A DNA stretch of 34,579 nucleotides from Ganoderma boninense (taxonomy: Eukaryota; Basidiomycota; Agaricomycetes; Polyporales; Polyporaceae). Under the pieces are notes generated by a model that searched no databases, was not told where the DNA came from, and saw only the letters and a list, made by a program, of their open reading frames with translations. The DNA is taken from NCBI GenBank assembly GCA_002900995.3, contig PJEW03000031.1, positions 1 to 34,579 on the forward strand, given 5' to 3'. A program made the translations under genes and the position numbers. Each line of letters begins with the position of its first letter. Position 1 is the stretch's first letter. Below, piece by piece: positions 1 to 9,868 of this stretch.

Positions 1-601
1 CCTCCACTCCCGCACTGTGGCTTGCAGTCAAAGGCCACACGCATTTCACAGCACCGCGGTCGAAGACAAGCACTGGAACACCACCGAACAACAGTGGTTT
101 GTTTGCGACCGCCAACCCTGCCCACACCGCGACTTCACCTTTGACTGGACACCCACCCAGTGGGCTCCATTCCACCCCTTTGTCCAGCCACACCCCGACC
201 AACAACAGGCGATCTTAGACCGACTCGCCCAACCACCGCCGGCCCCCTCCACAAGGCCCACACGGGCAGCTGTTGCTGCTGCACGAAGTCGCCCCGGCAC
301 CTGGCCCCCCAGCCGTGCCCCCAGTCGTGTACCCAGTGGGACCACCACCCCCAGTCGATCCACAGGTTCCCCTGCTCTTCACAAAACTATCGCACTCGTT
401 ACTGAACGGCTCGGACAACAACGAAGCTCAAACCCCTCATCACCCATTGCATTGACTTCTAAGGCAGAAGAGAAGCCTGAAGTGAAGAAGGAACTGAAGC
501 CGAAAGCTACCAGTTCCAACACCCCGCAATTGTCGTCCTCGTCCAATCCTCCTCCTGCACCCAATCCTCCTCCCGCACCCACCATGACCACTCCTGCCCC
601 C
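1..601 (+). pseudogene. Ty3/gypsy gag, N-terminal fragment (gypsy-1)
   Basis: An open frame runs from the left edge (first ATG-like start near 17) to 601, where a copia LTR begins; the translation then ends in a stop read inside the LTR. It is recognised by comparison with the complete gypsy element at 27485-34017: both have a short motif W-F/Y-V/Y-C-x3-QPCPHR-x2-TFD (here bases 95-145), a Pro/Ser/Arg-rich linker, the phrase LVTERLGQ, a Lys/Glu-rich stretch (KAEEKPEVKKE) and the start of the capsid region at MTTPAP. The capsid and nucleocapsid parts are missing because copia-1 is inserted right after the MTTPAP codons. It is therefore a 5' gag relic of the same gypsy family, in opposite orientation to the full copy. 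The Cys/His pattern suggests metal binding, which is inference. Confidence 0.8.
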
Positions 602-1027
602 TGTTGACTGCAGTGGCCCTCAGGACGTCACAATGGCCTGTGTCAAGCTCTGTAAAGTCTATATTGCAGGAAACTAAAGTATGCTACTCACCTGTGTCAA
701 GCTCTGTAAAGTCTAAGGACACAGAGCCTGACAGAGGCGTTGATACAGCTCATGGAGCACGTGCTAGGTAGAGTATGTAACACTGTGCTACTGGTGCCGT
801 TATGGCGCCCAGGGAGCGAGAATTGCAGACTGTACAGTGTAAAGTAGAGCAGGATGCATATCTAAGCTAGTTGTAGCCTCTAACGAAGACGATGTTGTAT
901 CTCTATGGGATGTGCTACTGTAATGAAACGAAAAATAGGGTGAGTAGGGGACACTGCGATGTACGTATGGTGGGATCGCGGACTTGGTGCGATCAAACCT
1001 GCGGGTGCTACAGCACCGACTTCAACA
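602..1027 (-). repeat. copia-1 3' LTR
   Basis: This 426-bp LTR has TGTTG...CAACA ends and is nearly identical to the LTRs at 4195, 11413, 13731 and 18319. The polypurine tract (AGGGGAGAG read on the minus strand, 1028-1036) lies directly beside it, so it is the 3' LTR of a minus-strand element. It contains a 25-bp direct repeat (637-661 and 691-715), a TGACGTC-type CRE-like site near 630, and a 14-bp palindrome GGTGCTACAGCACC close to 1009-1022. No target duplication can be checked because the 5' end of the element is lost. Confidence 0.9.
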
Positions 1028-1055
1028 CTCTCCCCTGATCGCTCAAGTCCCCAAT

Positions 1056-1303
1056 TGTTAGGATGTGGTAACAATGCTTACTCATCGAGCAGGTATTAGT
1101 CCCTGAACTGCCATAAGCCTCCTAATGTCCAGTGCATAGCATGAATGCCATATAGACAGGGAGCTACGGTTACACTAAGCCACACTAATAAACTGGTGTC
1201 TCTCCTGAACCCAAGGCCGGATAGCTCAGTGGTAGAGCGTCTAGGTGCAAACCAGCAGGTCCTGGGTTCAATCCCCGGTCTGGTCACTTTTCCACCTTTA
1301 TCA
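1056..1303. repeat. 248-bp insert replacing the copia-1 RNase H end
   Basis: Copia-1 and copia-2 match up to base 1055 and again from 1304, but copia-2 has about 0.5 kb of RNase H coding sequence where copia-1 has this unrelated 248 bp. The insert starts TGTTAGGATGTGGTAACA, which resembles an LTR end, and contains the tRNA-like gene at 1215-1286 followed by a T4 run (1288-1291). No matching right end was found. It may be a tRNA-bearing SINE, a fragment of another LTR, or filler captured during repair. Confidence 0.55.
1215..1286 (+). tRNA. tRNA-Cys(GCA)-like gene or tRNA-derived element
   Basis: The 72-nt sequence folds as a cloverleaf. The acceptor stem has 7/7 pairs with two G-U, the D stem GCTC/GAGC is perfect, and the T stem CTGGG/CCCGG has 5/5 pairs with one G-U. 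The A box (TAGCTCAGTGG) and B box (GGTTCAATCC) are good, and a TTTT terminator starts 2 nt after the 3' end. The anticodon loop GTGCAAA gives GCA (Cys) at 1247-1249. The anticodon stem is poor (TCTAG against CCAGC, 3 of 5 pairs), and the gene lies inside a transposon insert, so a tRNA pseudogene or SINE head is as likely as a working tRNA. No CCA is encoded. Confidence 0.55.
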
Positions 1304-3531
1304 TGACTGCCTTCCAGTGCGCCATGCCAGGGTGCTGGGAGAAGCGTGCAAGGTTGCCCACAGTGCGAGCAATGTCTGGACGGGTGGCCACTGCAAGATA
1401 AAACAAAGAGCCGACGGCCTGGCTGTAGGGGATGTCCTGCATCGCACAGATGTCTGCTGGCGACGTGGGGGCCATGTCTGCGCTGAGGCGGAGGCCAGGG
1501 TCCATGGGAGTGCTGACTGGGTCGCAGTTGGAGAAGCCGTATCGCTCAAGGATGTCCAGGGAGTACTGGCACTGCGAGATGGACAGGGAATGCTGCGAGC
1601 GGTTGCGCTCAATCTGCACACCCAGCAGCCACGACGTGGGGCCCAGATCGTGCAGCTTGAAGTGCTTGCGCAGGTCGTCCTTGACTCGCTGGATGGCTGC
1701 CTTGTCCTTGCCTGCAATGGTGATGTCGTTGACGAATACAGGGATAATGAGGCACACACCGTCGCGCAGGTACACCCAGACACTGTGCTCGCAGGTGAGG
1801 CGTTCAAAGCCCAGCTTACTGAGCACCTCGTCAAGCTTCTCATGCCAGCAGCGGCCAGCCTGCTTGAGGCCATAGAGGGCCTTGCGCAGGCACCACACCC
1901 ACTGTGGCATCTTCTCCTCGAAACTGTCTGGCTGGCGCATGTAGACCTCCTCCTTGAGCTTGCCATTGAGGTAGGCAGAGGAGATGTCGACTGACTCAAG
2001 CTCGAGGTCCTCGAGGGCTGCAAGGGCGAGGATGGCGTGGATGGAGGCCCACTTGGGCGTAGGAGCAAAGGTCTTGTTGTACTCGAAACCAGGGCACTGT
2101 GAGAAGCCCTTGGCCACCAGTCTGCCCTTGTAGCATTCGATGGAGCCGTCTGTGTTGCGCTTGACCTGGAACACCCAGCGGGAGCCAATGGCCTTGCGAC
2201 TGGGGGGCAGGAGGATGAGCTCGAAGGTGCCGTTCTCAACGAGGGACTGCAGCTCTTCCTGTGCTGCCTTGAGCCACTTGTTGCGCTCCTCAGGCTCGAG
2301 TGCCATGACCTCAGACATTGATGTGGGCTCCCCAAAGTGCTCCTGGCTGGCCTTCGACGCCTGCTCGACGACTGACTCAAATGCGACGTCCAGGGCATCA
2401 TCGTAGGACAGGTAGTCGATGAGGGGGTCAGAGTAGACGTCACCGAGGCCTGCCAGCATCGCATGGAGTGCATCCTCATCGCTGCTGTCCCCTCGACCTA
2501 TGAGGTCCAGCTCATCGTCTGAGGATGTGGGACTCGGTGGGGGAGAGTGTGGACGGTTGGGGAATGCTTGATTGAGGCCAGGAGCAGCTGGTGCATCAAC
2601 TGGAGCCTCAATGAGTGGATCAGGTGACGAGGAGCGTTCAGGAGCAGGAGCAGGAGCAGGAGACACAGAGCAAATGCGGAGACACTGAGGAACAAGGTTC
2701 TGGCATTCAAGGGCACGCTCATTGAGGGAGCCTTGGGGGCGAGATGCACGCGAGGGGAGCTGCTTGCGAGCGAAAGCTGGATAGGGCCTGAAACCTGGGT
2801 TTTGTGCTTGCTGGTGCATAGATAGAGCGACGGGGCGAGCGACGTGGTAGAGATTCTGGTGGTGAAGGCAATCGAGCTGGAGATGGCTGGTGAGGTAGTG
2901 GAGGTGCAGGCTGTGGTGTAGGAGGCGCAGGAGGAGCAGGAGGTGCTGGAGGTGCTGGAGGTGCAGGATCATCATAGTCATCATCTCTCCCCTGATCATG
3001 CAGCTCTGGCACTCCTGGCACACCGTCGTCTGGTGGTGCTGCACCATCGAGCGCAGAGGTGGGCATGCAGTTGCGTGTGTGGACAAAGGTGGAGACAGCG
3101 TGGCACCAGAACAAAGGAGGCAGCTTGGACTGGGCAAGCAGGGCAGTGGCGCCCTCAGACGTCGTCCTGTTTGCTCGCTCTGCCACGCCGTTCTGGTGGG
3201 GCTCGTCTGGCTCAGTGTGCTGCCTGTGGATGCCGTGCTCAGCGCAGAAGTCGATGAACTCCTGGCCCATGTACTTGTTACCCTTGTCGTCCTGTGTGGC
3301 CTTGATGTGCAGGCCCAGGCAGTTCTCAGTGTAGGCCTTGTATGCCTTGAATGCTGCAAATGTGTCACTCTTGCACTTGAGGTAGGCCAGGGCCCAGAAT
3401 CGTGTCGCGTCATCAACAAACACCATCTAGTAGAGGTAGCCCTCGGGTGTGGGCACAGCAAGCTTGCTCTTGAGGTCTGTGTGCACCAGGGCGAGGCGTA
3501 TAAACCATCTAGAGGCGAAACGAGGGATGGA
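1304..3531 (-). pseudogene. Ty1/copia pol (copia-1): integrase-RT, broken
   Basis: Read on the minus strand from 3531, this is the integrase core (HTDLK, FVDDATRFW, then QHTEPDEPHQNGVAERAN), a Pro-rich linker, and the copia RT (GSRWVFQVKRN, DISSAYLNG, ALYGLKQAGRCW, FVND at 1725-1736, then SQAVGSLFYLAVATRPDIA). Damage includes loss of everything upstream of integrase, a stop in place of Trp just before MVFVDD (near 3427-3429), and an internal deletion joining TSALDG directly to AAPPDDG. That deletion removes about 317 bp present in copia-3 at 15613-15930. There is also a frame change in the linker near 2840, and the RNase H end is replaced by the 1056-1303 insert. The RT part is almost identical to copia-2 and copia-3. 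It is a dead relic; RT would act in cytoplasmic virus-like particles in an intact relative. Confidence 0.9.
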
Positions 3532-4194
3532 GAAAATCCCAAGGATAGAGTGGGCAATGACAACAATGATCTTGGAGAAGATAGAGATACAGGAGGATCA
3601 GGGAGAGGAAATAGAGGTGACAATACACCAAAGCCAAGTGGAGGCAGAAGTGGACCAGATAGACCAGGTGGGGGTAGACCAGGTGGACCAGGCAGAGGTG
3701 GACCAGGTGGACAGCAGTACCTTGCAATCTCAAATGCCCAACCTCAAAGAGGAAGAGTCAAAATCAAGGAACCTGAGATCTTTAATGGAGATAGGAACAA
3801 GCTTGAAGGATTCCTCGAACAACTATTCCTCACATTTATGGGAGACCCCAACAAGTATGCCACAGACAGGGCAAAGGTTGCATATACATTATCCTACCTT
3901 GGAGAAGGAGACATCAAATATTGAAAGAAGCATCAGGTTGACAAGATACAGAATGGTCCTCAAAATATGCCAACCTGGAAGGACTTTGAGGCTCTTCTTC
4001 GCACATCATACATGCCACTTAACCAAACCAATAATGCTATATTGGACCTCAAAGAACTATCCCTTGAAGACTTCAACAACATCCATGCCTTTAATGTACA
4101 GTTCAACATGCTCATCAAGTATTGCCACATCCTTGATGGACAAATCAGCATGTCATACTATTGGAATGCCCTACCATCATAGATTCAAACAAGA
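3532..4194 (+). pseudogene. Ty3/gypsy gag, capsid part (gypsy-2)
   Basis: A Gly/Pro/Arg-rich linker (PGGGRPGGPGRGGPGG) leads into a retrotransposon gag capsid domain: an EPEIFNGDRNKLEGFLEQ segment, then MPTWKDFEALLRTSY, and later FNVQFNMLIKYCHIL. The frame breaks near 3922 (stop) and resumes at 3967, and a stop follows at 4180-4182. The left border with copia-1 falls near 3531. Base composition is clearly more AT-rich than the copia copies, in line with an older or different family. The domain continues after the solo LTR, which splits it. Confidence 0.82.
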
Positions 4195-4621
4195 TGTTGA
4201 AGTTGGTGCTGTAGCGCCCGCAGTTTTCATCGCACCAAGTCTACGATCACACCGTACTTACATTGCATTGTCCTCTACCTACACTATTTTTCGTTTTATT
4301 ACAGTAGCCCATCTGATAAAGATACAACATTGTCTTCATTAGAGACTCCCACTAGCTTAGATCTGCATCCTGCTCTACTTTACACTGTACAGTCCGCAAT
4401 TCTCGCTCCCTGGGCGCCATAACGGCACCAGTAGCACAGCGTTACATACTCTACCTAGCACGTGCTCCATGAGCTGTATCAACGCCTCTGTCAGGCTCTG
4501 TTGTCCTTAGACTTTACAGAGCTTGACACAGGTGAGTAGCATATCTTAGTTTCCTGCAATACAGACTTTACAGAGCTTGACACAGGCCATTGTGACGTCC
4601 TGAGGGCCACTGCAGCCAACA
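4195..4621 (+). repeat. solo copia LTR with 5-bp target duplication
   Basis: The 427-bp LTR has TGTTG...CAACA ends and is of the same family as the other copia LTRs. It is flanked by perfect CAAGA direct repeats at 4190-4194 and 4622-4626, which shows a genuine insertion into the gypsy-2 gag followed by LTR-LTR recombination. The orientation matches copia-3 (plus). Confidence 0.95.
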
Positions 4622-4626
4622 CAAGA

Positions 4627-4924
4627 TGACGTTGTAGGAGCGCTCAAGACATTTGCAGCAGAACCTATGCTTTTTTTGCCACAAACCAGGGCATCAAGCC
4701 AAGGAATGCCCAAACAGAGCTAAGAGAGGCAAACCAGAGCGACGAGTCAACCGAAAGGTTAGACAAATTGTCACTGAGGACTCAGAAACAGGAGAAGGAG
4801 ACGATGAAGGTGACTCCGAGAAGTCAACGGATGAACAGAGTGAAGATGATGAACAGAGTGAAGATGATGAATACCAGGTAGATGTTATCCAACAAGACTT
4901 TGACCCGGATGAAACGGATGTTTG
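4627..4924 (+). pseudogene. gypsy-2 gag, nucleocapsid zinc knuckle
   Basis: This continues the gag after the solo LTR. It holds a CCHC zinc knuckle (C-F-F-C-H-K-P-G-H-Q-A-K-E-C, the CX2CX4HX4C pattern that binds genomic RNA), a basic tail (NRAKRGKPERRVNRK), then an acidic tract containing an 18-bp tandem repeat encoding DEQSED (about 4829-4870). The frame ends at a stop at 4923-4925, just before the protease region. Confidence 0.85.
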
Positions 4925-5390
4925 AAAGGACAGGCAGATTCAACACCTGACCTGTCTGATCGAATCTCCCACCATGTAAACCTTGTAACCAATACACAAT
5001 GGCACAGGAACACCATGTTGATACCCAGTTACATTGAGGTGGGAGGTAAAGCCATTGAAGTCAAAGCCCTTATCGACACTGGAGCAGAAGCCATCATCAT
5101 CAACTGGTAGAACAATACCACTTACCAACTGTCAGATTGCTAAAAGCACTTACATTTCGTAATGCAGATGACAGTGTGAACAAAATTGAAATATTACCCA
5201 CCGAGTCGAAGGGAAATTCAGGGTCAAGAACCAACAGCTACCAACTTGATGGTACATAGTAGACTTGGGAAGAGATGACATCATCCTAGGGATGCCATGG
5301 ATCCGCAGACACCATTGATTGGCAAAGTGGTCAAGTCAAATTTGACCCTAAAACTATTCAAAAAGAACAGAAGATATATCAGTATCAACA
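4922..5390 (+). pseudogene. gypsy-2 retropepsin-like protease remnant
   Basis: A short frame has the aspartic protease signature ALIDTGAEA preceded by a beta-strand segment (IPSYIEVGGKAIEVK), as in Ty3/gypsy proteases. It stops at 5108-5110. Further protease-like sequence, with DDIILGMPW in another frame near 5275-5305, resembles the conserved GMDWL region. The frame is broken at several points, so no working protease can be made. Confidence 0.75.
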
Positions 5391-6560
5391 AACACACAAT
5401 CCCCCAGACGGAACATTGTGGGGATTACCAGGAACAACACCAGTACAAGACATGGTAATCTCTTATATTAAAGCTCCGATAGAGGAAATTGAGGATAATC
5501 AATTAACTCATAACCCCTCAAAGGTGCTCAAATATTTATGGGATAATGCTGCAAAACTACATAAAATGACAATATCTACTGAAATTGCCATTGCAGCAAA
5601 CCAAGGAAAACAAGAGATACCACTATCGGAACTTGTACCTGACTACGCTCAAAGATTTAGCAAGGTATTCAACAAGAGAGCAGCAGAATGATTTCCACCA
5701 ACATGTCTATAGGACCACAAGATCGAATTGAACCCAGAAAAGAACCTGCAAAATAAGAAGTGGGGAAAGATATACCCACTAACTCTAACCAAAAAAGAAG
5801 AGCTATGCAAATTTGTAGATGAGAACATGGCAAAGGGATTTATCCAAAGATCTGAATCACCTTTTGCCTCACCATTTTTCTTTGTTTCAAAGAAAGATGG
5901 AACACTACGACCTATTCAAGACTATTGAGCCCTCAATAACATCACGGTTAAGAATGCATATCACCTGCTGTTACCAGATAATTTGACCAATCAAATTGGT
6001 AATGTAGGAATCTTCACCAAATTTGACGTGAGAGCTGGGTACAACAACATCAGAATCTGGGATGGTGATCAACACAAAGCAGTGTTTATCACACCATTGG
6101 GATTGTTCGAACCAATGGTCATGTTCTTTGGATTATACAATGCACCAGCCACGTTCCTAACAATGATGGACACCCTCTTCCAGGACTGACTCCAAGAAGG
6201 ATACATGATCATCTATATGGATGACATCCTCATCTCCTCAGAAGAAATGGAAGAGCATTGAAAACAAACTTGCCGAGTACACTAGAATGACTTCAGCAAC
6301 ATGACTTGTACTTGAAACCAGAAAGTGCAAATTCAAAGTCTCAGAAGTAGAATTCCTCGGAGCCATTATCATTGAAGAATAAATTGCAATGGACCCAGTC
6401 AAACTCAAAGCCATACATGAATGGCCGTTGCCCAAAACAGTTAAACAAGTCCAATCATTATTAGGATTTGGAAATTTCTACCAAAGATTCATCTGGGGCT
6501 ATTCGACCATTGCTAAGCCACTAACTGAATTGACTAAAAAGGATAATCTCTAGGCAATAG
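5391..6560 (+). pseudogene. gypsy-2 reverse transcriptase, interrupted by hAT
   Basis: RT blocks appear in order: KIYPLTLTKKEELCKFVDEN, SPFASPFFFVSKKDGTLRPI, KFDVRAGYNNIRI, GLFEPMVMFFGLYNAPATF, then IIYMDDILISS with an intact YMDD near 6210-6235. KPLTELTKK follows just before the hAT insertion. Stops interrupt it: QDY-stop near 5926-5928, QD-stop at 6187-6189, and a stop in place of Trp near 6553. Several are consistent with CGA to TGA change. RNase H and integrase are absent because the hAT element starts at 6561 and its right side is not followed by the rest of this pol. Confidence 0.85.
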
Positions 6561-6628
6561 CAGAGGTACAGTATACCCCTGGGGGTTTAGCAGGGTATTA
6601 TGGAGGGGTATAGATGAGGGGTCACTCT

Positions 6629-6673
6629 GGCTGTACCCGAGGAAAACCTGCCACCCGCCAAGGGGGTACAGCC
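6629..6673. repeat. hAT subterminal hairpin
   Basis: GGCTGTACCC (6629-6638) and its exact reverse complement GGGTACAGCC (6664-6673) flank a 25-nt loop. Subterminal inverted motifs of this kind often bind hAT transposases; that role is inferred. The same 10-mer recurs at 8811-8820 and 8862-8871. Confidence 0.7.
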
Positions 6674-6856
6674 ACCCTTTAGCTGCCTGTAGCCTTTTTG
6701 GGTATGATATCTCATCCTGCACATGGGAGCGCCGGAAGGTGCAGCGACAGCACAAATTCAAGTCCAGCTGCCTCATGGATGTCCTCGTGGTGATTCAGGC
6801 TCTGTACATACTATGGAATGCTTGGTATTATTAAGAAAATCTACCAAATATGCTAT

Positions 6857-6879
6857 AACTGTACAGCTACTGTACAGTT
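6857..6879. repeat. perfect palindrome in hAT 5' region
   Basis: AACTGTACAG, then CTA, then CTGTACAGTT: a perfect 10-bp inverted repeat with a 3-nt centre, located between the hAT left end and the transposase start. It is a candidate transposase-binding or cruciform site. Confidence 0.75.
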
Positions 6880-8634
6880 GCAGGGCTGATCTAACACTGA
6901 TAGTAGGCATAAGAGACTAGCAAGCCACCCAGACCATATAACTAAGCAGAGGGGGCACAAAAATCAACAAAACGGTTCTCCAGTCTATCCAATATCCCAT
7001 CCCATCCCATCCCACTGTTCAGCCAGCCACTCCAAATGTCTTCGAAGTCATCCCGCTGCAAGTACGTGGGCACACAGACTGCAGCCCACTCACCTCCTTT
7101 CAAGGAGGCCAAGACAAGTAAGTTACGAGGTCATTGTGCACACGTTAAGGGGTGAACTTAGTTTACATGGGAAGATGCGAAGAAGACAGCCACAATGAGC
7201 ATCGTGCTGAAGAAGCCCACCGGCGAGAAGATTGCTGCCGTGCCAGCCAGGGTGAACTTGCAGGATCACGGGTTTGAGCTTATCGACAATGCTGTGGAAA
7301 GGTTGCGAGTGCAGAGCTGCAGGGATACGGTTGAGGAAGTAGAGGATGAGGGAGATATGCCGTCGCTGTGTGAGAGGAGCACTTCCAAGCCTGATGCCAA
7401 GGACGATGAGAATGAGGAAGATGAGGAGGATACCGAGGAGGGATCAGAGGCAGAACTCGGTGCATGAATGAATGTCTTGTTGATGAAGGCGAGGTCGTTT
7501 GATGCCCAGTTTTGTGGGTAGAGAGGATGCGGAAGTCTTGGGATTCTGTGATCTACGTGTTCTATGAAGAGCCCAAGATCCGGTATATCATAGACCGGCA
7601 CATCCATTCCTTCAAGTGCTCCAACTGCGGATGCTCATGCCAGGTGAACCGCTACCTCGATACTAAGGACGTGATGTCAATGTCAAACCTCTGGTGCCAC
7701 ACGCAGAAGTGCTGGAGGAAGGATGTGATGGAGGCGTTGCAGTAGGTGCTGAACCACGAAGAGGCATGCGAGGACATCGTAAAGTCTGTTCTTGCAACTG
7801 GGACAATCATGACCCATTTTGAATGTAAGGAGGGTGCGATCACCTACCAAAACTGCCCCCATACTTGCTCGGAGATGTGCATGGAGCTCGCGAAGTGGGT
7901 GTGCGAGAGTGTGCGCCTGTTTGCCATTGTGAAGGACCCCGGCTTCCAGATGTTGATGAAGACAGGCCGTCCAAACTACTACATTCCTTCCCCCTCCACT
8001 GTAGCACGCGACATCAAGGCAATCTTTGCATGCATGTGCATCCAGATCGCGAACATGCTGCAGGTGAGTCAGCCTTGGTGCGCGCAGAAGCAGAGGGTTG
8101 GAACTGACGTACTACTAGAATTTTGAGGGCAAGCTGAACTTCGCGATGGACACATAGATGATGCCCAATCACCGCGTGTTTGTCGTGGTGACTGTTCACT
8201 TTGAATGGCAAGGTAAGGCAATGTGCCTCCCTCTTGATGTAGTTGAGGTGGCTGCCTCCCATACAGGTGAGGAGCTCACAAGCATGTTCGCCGACATGCT
8301 GTACGAGTTCAGTATTCAGAAGAAGGTTAGTGCCAGCTGACTGCGATCTGATTGCTATTTGACACTTACCAGAGTCTCTTCCAATTCCAGGCCCACAGTG
8401 GTTGAATAACGACACAATGATCGACTCCCTTGCAGACGAGATCCCGGGGTTCGACCAGCAGCGTGCTCATGTCCGCTGCTTCCTGCATGTGCTCAATCTT
8501 GTTGCCAAGACCCTTCTCAAGCAGTTCAATGCGCTTCCAAAGTCCAAGGACGACAGTGCGGAGGATGCTCCCTCAGATGCTGATCAAGAACTTCAAGGAC
8601 TGTTGGATGGCCTGAACACCATATGTTGTGGTAA

Positions 8635-9868
8635 TGATACATCATATTACGGTTATATCCCAGGAGCGTTTTACATCATATTACAGTTAAATGCATGATG
8701 TATCATAAGCCCCTGGGGTTTATGCTGGGTTCTATCTAATTAGGCAGAGCCTCCTCTGGGGCCTCCAGAGAGAGCCCCCATGCTTATCTAAGCTCTTCCA
8801 GAGTTGCTGTGGCTGTACCCTTTTGCTACTCCCATCAATCCTTGCCTCCCAGGCCTGCTGTGGCTGTACCCTGTTGTTCCTGCCATCAATTCTAGCCCCC
8901 TGGGCCTGCTGTAGCTGTGCCCCCTTGCTTCTCCCATCAATCCTGCCTTCCGGGATGCCTCCTCCCATCAAATATCAACCTCCCGGCTTCTCTGGCCCAA
9001 TTAGGCAAGTGCCCAGTGCCTGGGAGGTGGGGGACCTTGTTTCCCTTGCTGTTAGGCCATTCCTGGGCCGTTTCTCTTTATTGTAGGTGCGTTCTGTTCA
9101 CATTTTCAAGGCAAACGAAATGTATATACTCAGTTACTACATAGTGGCCCCTACCCAGACCCATAGTGCCCCCTTATGGTCAACCTAGGGGGCACTGTTT
9201 GGTGAATATCTCTTCCATTTCTTGGCCATTTTGGGCACGTGAGGGCTCATTGGATTCGCATTTTTAATATGCACCTAACTAGCCCTCATACGTCTATATC
9301 CATCCAGCGGTTGTCCCGGAGCGATACCTTCTCCTCCTAGGGAGCAGGTATCTGTATTTCAGCAACCCCTGGACCGTTTGCCTTACTGTTTTCACTCACT
9401 TGTACATCTGTTGTACTGCATTTTATGCCATCTATCTACTTGTACACTGATAGTCAGCCCATCATGCAGGACACCCATCAGTATGCAGCCTCTCCTACTT
9501 CAATGGCCCATAACTCCACAACGCATGGGCCGTTTTTTGTGCCCGTGGTATGCCTGGAAATCCCTTACTCATAGCTTTCTAACGAGCCCCTAAACGTCCC
9601 AAACGGACCACTAGTCATCCCGGGAGGCCAACCCTCTCCTCCTACCTCCATCTTAGACTCATCCATCTATATCTCAGGCAGTTTCCCACCATTTCCCCTC
9701 ATCTCTTTTGCATCGTAGATGTGCATGTACCTGAATCCATGATTATATTTGTTATCAGGCCAGTGGATCTATTTGGGCTCCCTTATCAGTATCCTCACAG
9801 TATACACCCTATGCCCCTCTTGGCCCACCATGGATAGGACATGTAATAGGTCAAATAAATAGAGCTAA
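8635..9868. mobile_element. non-coding insert in the hAT transposase gene
   Basis: The transposase reading (DADQELQGLLDGL) stops making sense near 8630 and resumes near 9870 (GNNDPDDEVDVMG). The interval is non-coding. It begins with a hairpin, TGATACATCAT at 8635-8645 matched by ATGATGTATCA at 8695-8705, containing two direct copies of ACATCATATTAC, followed by a 21-bp near palindrome CATAAGCCCCTGGGGTTTATG (8703-8723). The rest is pyrimidine-rich with no ORF I recognise. It shares GGCTGTACCC and a CCCCTGGGG-TTTA block with the hAT left end, so it may be a non-autonomous hAT relative. Its exact ends and target duplication could not be fixed. Confidence 0.5.
8803..8950. repeat. 51-bp tandem repeat, about 2.9 copies
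   Basis: The unit GCTGTGGCTGTACCC...CCCATCAATCC...GGGCC repeats at a 51-bp spacing (motif starts at 8811, 8862 and, degenerate, 8913). It lies inside the non-coding insert and carries the hAT-end 10-mer in two units. Confidence 0.75.

Noticed and set aside
1096..1287. Minus-strand ORF ending in ...TRPGIEPRTCWFAPRRSTTELSG
   Set aside because: It is the reverse reading of the tRNA-like gene at 1215-1286, a common false ORF.
6988..7010. CCCAT microrepeat upstream of the hAT gene as a regulatory element
   Set aside because: Only about four short units; consistent with slippage in a 5' UTR.
8803..8950. Regularly spaced repeat as a possible CRISPR-like array
   Set aside because: Repeats are contiguous 51-bp tandem units with no unique spacers, in a eukaryotic transposon insert.
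8635..9868. The 1.2-kb gap as a simple intron
   Set aside because: All other introns in this gene are near 55-65 bp (one perhaps 135 bp), and this segment has its own hairpins and tandem repeats, although an intron hosting an insert is not excluded.
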